Shown in pieces: positions 9,811 through 18,758 of a DNA stretch of 23,321 bases (positions are counted from its first letter, which is position 1; every line of letters begins with the position of its first letter). The notes beneath the pieces were generated by a model that saw nothing but the letters and a program-made list of their open reading frames with translations, was not told where the DNA came from and ran no database searches. Source of the DNA: Thamnocephalis sphaerospora (lineage: Eukaryota > Zoopagomycota > Zoopagomycetes > Zoopagales > Sigmoideomycetaceae); assembly GCA_003614735.1 (NCBI GenBank), contig KZ992657.1:1-23321 (forward strand), given 5' to 3'. Made by a program: the position numbers and the translations under genes.

Positions 9811-10192
9811 GCATGGCCGTCTCGTGCTGCGCCGCGGTCGTCGTGGTCTTCCGGCGTCTGTTCCCCACACATGTGAAGCAATGCACCATCGCAGCTCCCA
9901 TTATCTCACATTAGCGTGTAGCATCCTGTGTACACATGTCCTGCCCGGAGACACGCGTGTGATACGCTTGTATTGGCGTCTATGGTGCGCAGGCTGAACA
10001 GAGTCGGTTCAATTTATGCATGAAAGAAAGGTAACAGGACGAGAAGCGGGCGCATCGCCGCCCAGGCAAACGGGCGGAGCGCCGTGTATGTTACATGGGC
10101 TTGCGCGCAGTAAGCCGCGGCAGACTGCGCAATGGAGCCGCCGTGGCAGCATAAGAGTAGAGTGTGCTTGCTAGTGTCGCAGTCGTCGCGCT
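9811..10192. other. Convergent intergenic spacer
   Basis: 382 nt between the 3' ends of COX4 (+) and the next gene (-). I see no gene, RNA or repeat. Confidence 0.65.
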
Positions 10193-12110
10193 TTACCGCT
10201 CGCGGAATAGGGCGCCATCGGTGTCGGTACCGTCGCTGGGAGTGCGAAAGGTGCCGTCGTCCTCCTCTTCGTCTGCACCGTTGATGTCATCGCCAAAGCT
10301 GGCGGTGCCAAAGTGCTGAGGCCGCCGCCGAGCAGGCGTATCGGCGCGCAGCTGCTGCTGTTCTAGCTCATCCTCGTACTCATCGCTTGCCTCGGCCCGC
10401 TGCACGGCCGACATGACGAGACGGCGCATGCCCTGTACCAGCTGGCGGTCGGGCACAAGTCGTTCGACCTCGCGCATCGTCTCAACGGCCGTGCGATCGC
10501 CAGCATTAAAGGCAGACACGGCTGTGGATAGGTCAGCAGACGAGTAGGGCTAGTCCACGCGCCGGCGCAGGTACACATACCATGGGCAAAGCTTTCAAAA
10601 TCGCTTGGCGATAGCTGGTCGCGGATACGTCGATACACAAGACCAGCATCCTCCAGCATTTCCGGATCGCCTTCTGCCATACGTGGCCCGCTCCGCTGAC
10701 GAGCAGATGAGCTGGTACGAGAGGCGCTGTTGCCGCCACTACCGCTATTGCCGCGTGGGTTTGACGTAAACTTGGCGCTAGAACGAGGTGTGCGGCGACC
10801 GGCAGCAGACACCGCTGCAGTCGTTTCATCAGCCATGCGCGGAGTGCCCGGCATGGCCGGTGTGGCGCGCAGTGGTGCGGTGCGACCGGCAGTAGATGGC
10901 GTCGGGTAAGCAGCGGCTGTACATTCGCCAAATGTTAGCAATGCGCCGCCTTTGAGCGCGACCTAAGCAGGCACGTACGCTTAGCAGCTGGCTTGCGTGC
11001 AGAGGCGGTGACACCGTCCTTTAGGCGAGTGGCAAGGTCCGGCTGTCGCGTCGCCGATGTTGCACTCATCGTGATGGGAGCGGCGCGTCGGTTCGGCAAG
11101 GCAGGCGTTTCAAACGCATTGGCACGCGTGCGCGTATTGCCTGGCTTCTCCTATCGTCGGTGGTCGTGTAAGCAGCACAGCAGACATACACGCCGCATTA
11201 CAGTCCGCAGCACTTACTGCAATGCCGTTGTTCTCGCTGGCAGTGTAGAGTGGCTCATCGCCAGACTCGAATGTTGAAGTGCGCAGCAACTCCTCTGGCA
11301 GCGCACTTGTTGCAATGTGGTACGGATCTAATGGAGAGCCAGCCTCAAGATTATCATCAATGCCGGCTGCCATTGCTTCCGAGTACGATTGCTCCAGCTC
11401 AGTCATGTTCACCGGCACCGACGGGCTGTACTCCACCATATTGACGATCGACTAGAACCAAACGACAGTGTAAATATAGCGCATAGTAGGACACCACCCA
11501 GAACGCGCCGCGCACCTTGCGAAATCCCTCCAGTTGAATGGCCTACAACGACAATAAATCATTCAGCGTCAGCTAGTTACAGTATTCCAGCAGCACACAC
11601 GCATGCCACTAACACACCCATTTGCGCAGCTTCATATGGTTTTCCTCCAGCTTGGCCTTGCTCGTCTGCAGGGTGCGGCGCTCGGCCTTTTCGTTGGCCA
11701 ATGCACGCTCACTTTCGGTAAGCAGACGGGCGGTCCGGTTCAGCTCAATTTGCAGTTGTTGGGCCTGCACGCCAACCAGTCGTCACATTTGCATATTCGC
11801 GCCCGTCAGCAGAGCGTACAGCAACATAGGCGGCATACCCTTGCCGGTAACTCCGTACCTGCTGGCGCTGCGCCACAAACTCTTGCTTGTAGCGGGTCAG
11901 CTCGTTGTAGAGCTCAGCGGTGCGACGCTCGTACGCATCCTGGATAAGTTCGATGCCTTTGCGCACCTGGTGATCAGCATCACGCAGGTCAGGATGGCGA
12001 GTGGCTGTGGTCATGTCGGACAAGAGCGTATTGCCGATGGCTGCGGCGGATGCCGGTGCAAGGGTGGCAGACGCGGACGACTGGCGCGCAAGCGTTGCTG
12101 CCCGACTCAT
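10193..12110 (-). CDS. Coiled-coil protein of the plant/fungal At4g15545-like family
   Basis: Seven exons: 12110-11859, 11764-11618, 11542-11516, 11451-11218, 11150-10979, 10916-10581, 10521-10193; 498 residues with every junction in phase. The N-terminal third is helical and coiled-coil-like (KGIELIQDAYERRTAELYNE, then ARLLTESERALANEKAERR). The middle is Ser/Thr/Pro/Ala-rich and probably disordered. A conserved block follows near the end: VYRRIRDQLSPSDFESFAH continuing across an intron into AFNAGDRTAVETMREVERL. This block matches the remembered pattern of plant At4g15545-type proteins and their fungal relatives (RxRLSYEQFxxFLxNIKxxN...REETL). The tail is acidic. Function in this family is unclear; cytoskeletal or trafficking adaptors are possible. 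The third exon is only 27 nt. An ATCACGTGAT palindrome lies 223 nt upstream of the start. Confidence 0.84.
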
Positions 12111-12332
12111 GGGTGCGCGGCACAGAGGCTACACTGCGCTCTGTCGGTCAGACGGTTTGTTAACGAAGGCTGCTACTTGCCAGCACGTCTGCCAAGGATG
12201 CAGGTACTGTGTGGCAATAAACAGCACAATAAAAGGCAGCAACTCTGAGAGTGCGCAGGCAGCAGAATGAAAGACGAGAGACGACGCGTCGTTGCTTGAA
12301 GCGGTGTCGAGAGGAAAATCAAAACAATTAGT

Positions 12333-12342
12333 ATCACGTGAT
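12333..12342. promoter_or_regulatory. Palindromic E-box ATCACGTGAT
   Basis: A perfect 10-bp palindrome. Vertebrate SREBP (ADD1) binds E-boxes of the form ATCACGTGAY as well as SRE sites, owing to its basic-region tyrosine, and other bHLH-zip factors bind TCACGTGA too. It lies 223 nt upstream of the At4g15545-like gene. Function is inferred. Confidence 0.4.
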
Positions 12343-12797
12343 AGTGTACAATTGGACTTTTTGCCCGCTGTACATCAGCAGGCACCCAGGCCAATAAACA
12401 ACAGCGCTGGCACAGGCCGGCACTGGCATCGTCGCAGCTTTTATACCTGCGGCTTCCGCAAAATGCCAGTAGGCTACATGATTGCTGGCGGCGTGCGCCT
12501 ATACCTGGCACGTACTGTTAAGCAGTTCAAAGATACTGGGGACAATGCATTGCCATTAATCACACAGCCTACTACGTATTTCTCTGGCGTTTAACCCAAT
12601 CGGTGCGACAAACAAAGCCATGAATGATAAACGTGCGCCAAGTAAATGACATTGATTTAGAATAGCAGGTAAAATGCGCTTGAAATAGCACGGTAGTGGG
12701 TCTGAAAGAGACAAAGGCGGGTATTTGACTTGAATGCAGGGCAAGAACGGAGACGTACCGGTGATTGCAGGCCTGTGTCGTATTCAGTCCAGCGTGC

Positions 12798-12959
12798 TTA
12801 CCATGGCAGCAGGCCGCGTACCTGTGATGCGGCCAAAATCAGCATAAAGTGCTTGCCAGTCACATCATACAGTGGAATTGCGCTTGCGATGCCGACCGTC
12901 CAGACGTGCACATGTTGGCATTTAGCTGAACAGTATTGCTCTTGTGTCTTGCAGCACAT
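12798..12959 (-). pseudogene. Possible exon or gene remnant, weakly Cache-like
   Basis: A 53-codon frame with protein-like composition, including VWTVGIASAIPLYDVTGKHF followed by MLILAASQ. The shape 'SAPLYD.TGK' followed by a hydrophobic strand is typical of Cache-type sensor domains, but the match is short. After AASQ there is a possible GTACGC donor, and a TTTCAG acceptor near 12703 would add THYRAISSAFYLLF and a stop in frame. Upstream it is closed by a TGA. It could be a microprotein, one exon of a decayed gene, or chance. Confidence 0.25.
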
Positions 12960-13182
12960 GTTTTTGGTTAATATTCATGCTCCAGATTTCCGCAAGTGCC
13001 GTATTGCATTTCCATTTTCTGTGAAGTGCCGTGCGTTACACCTTCACAACCCGTTGCCTTTAGTGCTGCACGCGCGTGCAATAATTTTTTTGTTATACAG
13101 CAGCAAGCACGCATTCACGCCCCTTACTTGAGTGCAAGTATTGGTATCAAGCACGTGTGGCAAACAATATTGACGATGTCGG

Positions 13183-13338
13183 ATGCTGCATGCACAAGGC
13201 CACGCAATGTTCAATGCCTTGCCTCAGAACGTCACACGCAGTCTGTTACTTTTGCAGTTGGCCCTCCAGCATTACACAACGGCAGCCGTAGACTACAATG
13301 GTGCTGAAGAACTGCTGTCAGCTATGGATGCTACGTAA
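13183..13338 (+). pseudogene. Possible terminal exon or small ORF
   Basis: A 51-codon frame ending in a protein-like stretch (LLLLQLALQHYTTAAVDYNG, then AEELLSAMDAT and a stop). Composition and amphipathic pattern look coding, but it is short, has no recognised family and no convincing upstream exon. An in-frame TGA at 13171 closes it on the left. It lies 281 nt upstream of the pseudokinase gene and could be the tail of a decayed gene. Confidence 0.25.
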
Positions 13339-13619
13339 ATACGCAGAGTAAAAGTCGGTCTTGAGTGGGAGCTTATGCATGGTCCGCTACCTGTTGCGGG
13401 CGTCTTTGGGCGTGCCAGCCTACCGTCTTTGGTGCTCATATGAAACTGGAATAGGCAGGACCAGTGCTTTCCAAACGCCCTAGAAGGTGGAGTAGCTGAG
13501 CATCACTAGCGTCAATTTTCATTTTATTCCCGCTGTAAGCCTGTCGCTTTCTGCATATCACTTTCCAGCACCTATACAGCATACTTGTAGCGTTTTTGTA
13601 CGCGTTCCTGGTAGATATT

Positions 13620-14870
13620 ATGCATTTCATTTTTGCTGGCACGCTGCTAGCCATGACGGCTGCGCTATGGCATAACACTGGCCTGCACGCCAGTCCACTA
13701 AACGCAAGCGATCAGCCAGACATTGAAGCACCGGGCTGGCTTACAATTCGCGATGTAGTCATCAAAGATGAGCTGTCGCCGACGTTTAGCTACAGCTACA
13801 TTGCTCAAGTACAGTACAGAAACCAGCCCGGGCTACTCACGTGCCGCGCTGTTTGCCCCGATGTCGAACAGGAGATACATGTTGGCAAAGTAGGTGAATT
13901 TGCCGACGTGTGCGCCGCGACAATAGTTTATCTTACGTTTGCGGTGTAGTATATACAAGAGGGTGACCCAGAACAATTTGGAATCGCATCTACGGTTAAA
14001 GACTCATTCGCGAAATTGGCCATGACTGCCGACATTGGCAGACGCCATTGCGCAATCTTTACGTGGAGCAATGGCGTCAGCCTGATGGAATACATGCAGC
14101 AGCTATCTCCAGCAGAGAGAGAGAGCGTACTGCCTGATATCATAGTGCAGATTATTGAAGGTACGCATTACGGTATGTTGGCTTACAACGACACGGGCGA
14201 GCACTCACCGATGGCTCGGTATGCATAGCGCTTGAATACCTGCAGGCTATTTCATTTGTCCACGAAAACATCAACCCAGATTGTTAGTTCTACTTGGCGC
14301 GCACCCACAGATCCGCGGCCATTGCTGACAAGCGATGTTGACCGCGATACAGACATCATTGTTAGCCCCGGTGGACCAGATGGCGCACCCAAGGTAACCA
14401 TTACAGGCTTGCATACAGTGCAGGGCCACTACATGTCGCCGGAATACATAAGAAGAATGTCTGCTGCTTTTCACGAACGATTTCCGTGGATTGAAGGCAC
14501 ATACGGCTACCGTCCGCCCGAGGACTATTCTCCAGCACTCGTGGTTAACCCGTACAAGCGCATGTCATGGATGCTTGGTGCAACTATATACGCCGCGTTG
14601 ACGGGACTGCCGCCCTACGGCTTCACGCGTCTGCCCGCTGGATTGGCCATTTGGCCAGAGCATCAGCTGTCGGAGGAAATGCTGAACGCAGTGGTATCTG
14701 GACAAAACCCGTTCCAGCTCACCCAAGTAACGCAGAACCAATCGCTGGTTAAGCTCGTGGACACGTTGATGAAAGTCAGCCAAGATAGTCGGCCTACTAT
14801 CGGCGAACTAGACCCAGCGCTGATAAGTCGGCTGTTCATCGGCAATGAGGCTGACATGATGGATCGTTAG
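13620..14870 (+). CDS. Secreted or membrane-tethered pseudokinase
   Basis: Four exons: 13620-13889, 13950-14160, 14229-14282, 14353-14870 (introns 60, 68 and 70 nt), 350 residues. The in-frame TAG at 13947 is the last three bases of the first intron. Residues 1-23 form a signal peptide or anchor (MHFIFAGTLLAMTAALWHN), unusual for a kinase fold. Kinase landmarks can be followed: FTWSNGVSLMEYM (hinge and helix D), ALEYLQAISFVHENINPDYI (helix E and catalytic loop, H172), KVTITGLHTV (DFG region), GTYGYRPPED (APE region, 227-236), and MLGATIYAALTGLPPYG (helix F). The catalytic residues are gone: HRDxKxxN reads H-E-N-I-N-P-D-Y (Asp to Asn174, Lys to Asn176, metal-binding Asn to Tyr179), DFG reads G-L-H, and there is no glycine-rich loop. 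A binding or scaffold role is more likely than phosphotransfer. Confidence 0.85.
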
Positions 14871-14928
14871 TTTTCCTGAGCGTCTTTCCCGACGGTATGC
14901 AACTCTGATCAAGACGCGTAGCTGCGGC

Positions 14929-14934
14929 AATAAA
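14929..14934 (+). terminator. Putative polyadenylation signal of the pseudokinase gene
   Basis: AATAAATAAATA begins 59 nt past the stop at 14870, giving overlapping AATAAA signals. Confidence 0.5.
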
Positions 14935-15235
14935 TAAATATGAGTGAACTTCCGAATCAGAGCATACATCTGGTGCATTCTAGAACAAAACGTCACAAGC
15001 AGCTGGCATAGTGTGGATTGTTTGCCATGGGTATCAGGTTGATCTGGAATATGGCAATCATGTTGCTATCAATCAAGCGCTAGTTTGCTGCGTTTGTCAT
15101 AAGTGCTCAGCGTAATGCTGGCGGCCAGAGACATGGCAAGCACCGCTGGTTGACACGGTGCAACACGTAGGCAGATGCATAAATGCGCCGGTTAGCCTGT
15201 CAACTCTATTGATCAGTCTGGCGCAGACAACACAG

Positions 15236-15290
15236 GAGAGCATGTGAAAGCAGACTGAGGACGAAAAGAAAAGTGTATGTGCCCGTGGCT
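15236..15290. repeat. 55-nt exact direct repeat, copy 1
   Basis: Identical base for base to 23267-23321, in the same orientation. The match starts abruptly: the base before it is G here and T at the other copy. Here the sequence lies 53 nt past the mL44 stop codon (stop at 15343-15345 on the minus strand), probably in its 3' UTR. See the finding on assembly. Confidence 0.97.
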
Positions 15291-15342
15291 CAATAGCTCG
15301 CGTTATGCCACCCAGAGGCTGATCCTTTCGCTCCAGCTGCGC

Positions 15343-16872
15343 CTAAAGAATAACTTGCGTATCGCCAAGGGGCTGCGGCACAAATGTAATCGTCTCCTCC
15401 TCCGGCAGGCCCTCAAAATCGGACGGATACATAAAGTCCTTGACTTCCGACATGTAGTACGTGAGGAGTGCGTCCTTGGCCGCCTAGAGCAGAAAAGTCA
15501 GCGCACGCCGTCAAATGCGATATGTCAAGCTCGCAGCAATGTACGTACCCGGTGCTCTGCCATCTTGATGGAGCTGCCATAGCCTGAGAGCATAGTCAAC
15601 GTTAGCATATCCTATCCACTGCAAAATGCTAGCTGCTCATCTCAAACGTACCCTCTCCGATCTTCTTGGTGCCGGTGTACACGCCAACCTGGAAAACCGG
15701 CGCGTTCGACAGACGACCAGTCTCATGAATAATGCTACACGCAATACAGATCATTAGCGTTAGTAGCTGTTTCTGCCTGGCTATAGCCGAGGGCCGTTGC
15801 AAAACGAGAACCCACCGCGACACAGGGCGCTCCATATTCTTGCGCTTCATAAGTGCACTCAAAAGACGCTTGGGCTGCTGCAGCGGCAACAGAGCGTCAA
15901 CGTTCACCTTGCGGGAAAGAATGTGCTCATGGATAAACTGGCGTGCGACCCGCGAACCCTGCAAAGACATTTCGTGCCATTGAGTTGATAAGCCTGAGCG
16001 TGCATCGGCTGGCACGTTACTGGCGTGCGATACTTACGTGCTGATGATAGACAGCGCCCACCAGAGCGCGGAACACGCGTGCCGACACCGTCTCGATGCC
16101 CTGAGTGCTATCCTCGTTGCTCTATAATGGACACACCATTAGGATGTAGTGGCGCATTGCAGACGACCGCCAAACTCACCGACGCCACCTTCCACCGCAT
16201 CACACGCTGCAGACCAATCTCCCGAGCAATAGCCGCCAGTGCTGGCGTGCCGCTGTACGCGTAAACAGCATCGGCAACCGTCTGCGCGGGGAGCACCGGG
16301 TATTTGAGGTGCACATGCTCCAGCACAAAGAGGCCGATCGCCTTGTCACCTACAGCGTCGCAAGCGCGCCAGCGCCCCAATCAAGTTAGCATAACCGCGC
16401 TCCGCAGCAACTGCAGGCTGCCGCCTGTGCGTGTGCTCACCCAGATACTCCAGACGCTCGCTGGTAGCAACGCTTCCGTGCTTAAATGACTTGTGCGTGA
16501 CCGCTTGCAGCAGCACGGCCGGATCGGTGTTGCCGAGACCAACGCGAGTGGCAAACGCAGAGAGCGCCGGCGACATCTTATTCTTTGGGTTTGCAACAGC
16601 ATTCTTCAGCTGCGTCGCATCCGAGTCCGGAAGCGTGCTGTACAGGCGCGATGCAACGCCAAAGGCCGTAGGACGCGTCGCATTCACGGCTACGCAAACC
16701 AAACGCGCGGGACACGCGCCAGAAAAGTAAGCAAAATGCAGCAGCTTCCCCGCAGTGCCTGTGTCGCGGGTGTAGTCGCGGTTCCAGCGCGGATCGACGC
16801 GTGCCACTACTTACCGGCGGCACGCGCCTGCAGCGAGAATCGACCAAGCATCGAAAGAGCGTTGCGATTCAT
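15343..16872 (-). CDS. MRPL3: Mitochondrial large-subunit ribosomal protein mL44 (RNase III-like)
   Basis: Eight exons: 16872-16815, 16689-16441, 16349-16180, 16121-16038, 15958-15816, 15734-15652, 15583-15549, 15483-15343; 320 residues, all junctions in phase. The N-terminus is a matrix presequence (MNRNALSMLGRFSLQARAAA). An RNase III-type domain follows with LLQAVTHKSFKHG and SERLEYLGDKAIGLFVLEH. The second RNase III motif (A-D-x-x-E) reads A-R-V-F-R at residues 173-177, so two metal ligands are replaced by arginine and the enzyme should be inactive, as is known for mL44. The C-terminal dsRNA-binding fold reads FQVGVYTGTKKIGEGYGSS, then KMAEHRAAKDALLTYY. This two-domain layout matches yeast Mrpl3 rather than mL57, which lacks the dsRBD. 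It is divergent from the F-box/DUSP gene, with 198 nt between starts. Confidence 0.95.
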
Positions 16873-17070
16873 GCCGGGCGAGCAATCAAAGACAGGAGGT
16901 CAGCTTGCTTTGTACAGCTCGGACGTGACGATCGAGAGCGGCAGCCACTGCGCGTCGCCGTGATCGCTGGAAATAGGGCAGGAACGGGAAGCGTGCGGAA
17001 GCATCGTCGGGGCCGCACAGGTGAAAAAGAAGCATGTGCCCCGCCGAGTCTGGTCGTGTCGAGGCGGATT

Positions 17071-18556
17071 ATGGCGTACATGACAAGTGCATGTGGAGCC
17101 GCATTTGCTACGCACGCCACTCTACTCCACACTATGAACACGCTATCGCCACTCCCGGACGAGGTGGTATACGCCATTCTCAGCCACCTTCCGGCGCCAG
17201 CGCTGCTGGCCTGCCTGTTTTCATGCCGCCGACTGTACCGACTGGCGGCTGATGAAACGCTGTGGCGAGAGCTATGCCTGAAGGAGCACAACATTACGTT
17301 CAAGCCGTCGCACCTGACCTGGCGCCAGAATTATCATGGCGACTTTAGCAACTGCTGCCGTCACCTGAACGCGTTAGCCACACCCAAGCACAACGCTGAA
17401 TTCACTCAGCGCTGGCGATCACTTTTTGCCCGTGTGGAAAATCCCGCGGCTCCCGAGATTAGCTGCGAAAAATGCACAGAGGGCTTCAACAGCCTATGGA
17501 TGTGCATGGCGCCGGACTGTGCATTTATTGGTATTTCAGGCAGCAGCGATGATTGCACGGCGCACCGAGGCTTACCAGCGATGCAAAACCACATTCTAGG
17601 GTGCAACCGTATAGCGGGGCGACATGCCTTTCTACACTATCAGCGCCAAAACACATCGGCCGGTCAGGCCAAGCATGCGCTTTGCATCAAGCTCAACGTG
17701 CTGGAGATTTGGTGTTATGTGTGCGAGAAATGGCTTTGTACACCATCAGAGTCCAAGTCAGAGCGTGCGTTTGTCCTTAATTGGCAGCGCCAGCTTCTGC
17801 TCGCGTCGAAAGATCTACCGTGCTCTGGTACCGCCAAGGAGGCTAGCGCAGCAGTGACCGTGTCCTCTCATGGCTGCCCAATACCTAGCACGTCGAGCAT
17901 CTGGTATTCAGCTGCATGGAATGAGCGCCGGCAGGAGGAGCGTGACATTTCGCTTAGACTTGAGGATGAAGAGGCGTATCTGGTTTCAACCGTCTGGGCT
18001 CACGAGTGGCGCACATTTCAGCTGGGCATGCGACCGCCGCCCGGACCTATAGACAACAGCAATCTTCTTGATGCCAGCGGCAATGTGCGCCTTGATTTTG
18101 GCGCTAACATTGACTTTTGGGCAATCCCAGAAAGTGCGTGGCGTGCCTTGCATGCCACGTACGGTGGTGGGCCTGTCATTTGCGAATGTGAGTGATGGCG
18201 CTGGTTTGCGCGTGCATCTGTTGGTTTTAATCGTTGCATATCCGCCATAGCCAATCTCAGCGGTGAGGAGTACTACATGCTGCGACTTGATATCGCCATG
18301 TTACGACGACGGTAATCGCGCGGGACAGCACTTGCACTTGATGTCGGCGGCTAATTTGAGCATCTATCATCCACCATCACCCATTGGCCCCTACACAAGG
18401 GCAAGCGAAGAGCCCGAAACAGACTATGGATCGGACGAGTCGTGGAATGAAGAGGACGACTACATGTGGATTAGCGACGATGATTTGGTGTACTTTACTG
18501 AAACGCATTTTCTCGATGACCATGGCGATGAAGACGATGAAGACGGTGACGGCTGA
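17071..18556 (+). CDS. F-box / UBP-type zinc finger / DUSP protein
   Basis: Three exons: 17071-18187, 18251-18311, 18361-18556 (introns 63 and 49 nt), 457 residues. Domains in order: F-box, residues ~25-70 (LSPLPDEVVYAILSHLPAPA ... LWRELCLKEHN); a UBP-type zinc finger, ~130-240, with C132xxC135, LWMCMAPDC, later histidines and IKLNVLEIWCYVCEKWL; a DUSP domain, ~303-372 (YLVSTVWAHEWRTF, PPPGPIDNSNLL, WRALHATYGGGPVI); then a very acidic tail rich in Asp/Glu. ZnF-UBP and DUSP modules are normally found in ubiquitin-specific proteases such as USP20/USP33, but no Cys/His protease core is present. The F-box suggests SCF recruitment. If the first intron is retained, a TGA at 18193 ends the protein just after DUSP. 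The last two exons are less certain. The start could instead be ATG 17134. Confidence 0.88.
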
Positions 18557-18588
18557 GTGAGGCGTGACGGGCAATCTGTCTAGCGCCG

Positions 18589-18594
18589 AATAAA
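18589..18594 (+). terminator. Putative polyadenylation signal of the F-box/DUSP gene
   Basis: AATAAA 33 nt past the stop at 18556, in the 202-nt tail-to-tail spacer with ATG2. Its position supports 18556 as the real end of the gene and hence the downstream exons. Confidence 0.5.
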
Positions 18595-18758
18595 GAGCGG
18601 GCATATATTCACAAATCCTCCATGTATATGGCTGTCTGAGCGACGCCGAGGGCCGCAAATAACAGAGACCAGCAGTATGCGCGCGGCCGTGGTGACGTTT
18701 ACAAGTACGGCTAAAGGCAAATATACAATGCACCATGATGCCGCGCCAGCAGCGCCCA

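Larger units (their letters stand above)
12111..13619. other. Gene-poor 1.5 kb stretch
   Basis: No convincing complete gene. Contents I can point to: the ATCACGTGAT palindrome at 12333; a minus-strand TATAAAAG near 12440 that could serve the At4g15545-like gene; a protein-like 53-codon frame on the minus strand (12798-12959); and a protein-like 51-codon frame on the plus strand (13183-13338). The rest is stop-rich in all frames. It could hold decayed genes, a non-coding RNA or simply long promoters. Confidence 0.5.
14871..15342. other. Convergent spacer between pseudokinase and mL44 genes
   Basis: 472 nt holding the AATAAATAAA of the pseudokinase gene and the first copy of a 55-nt exact repeat (15236-15290). 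No gene seen. Confidence 0.6.

Noticed and set aside
11622-12248. 208-codon + strand frame.
   Set aside because: Antisense of exons 1 and 2 of the At4g15545-like gene and the intron between; no family resemblance.
12292-12594. 100-codon + strand frame ending in MPVGYMIAGGVRLYLARTVK-like sequence.
   Set aside because: The last 43 residues look mildly protein-like, but no family, promoter or splice partner supports it, so it was not listed as a gene.
13947-13949. In-frame TAG in the kinase-like gene, suggesting a pseudogene.
   Set aside because: It forms the AG end of a 60-nt intron (GTAGGT donor at 13890, CTTAC branch-like site). The other two introns also splice in phase and give a continuous kinase-like fold, so the gene is better read as intact.
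18193-18195. TGA as the true end of the F-box/DUSP gene.
   Set aside because: The bases around it form a GTGAGT donor; splicing to 18251 and 18361 keeps frame and leads to a stop followed by AATAAA. A retained-intron short form remains possible.
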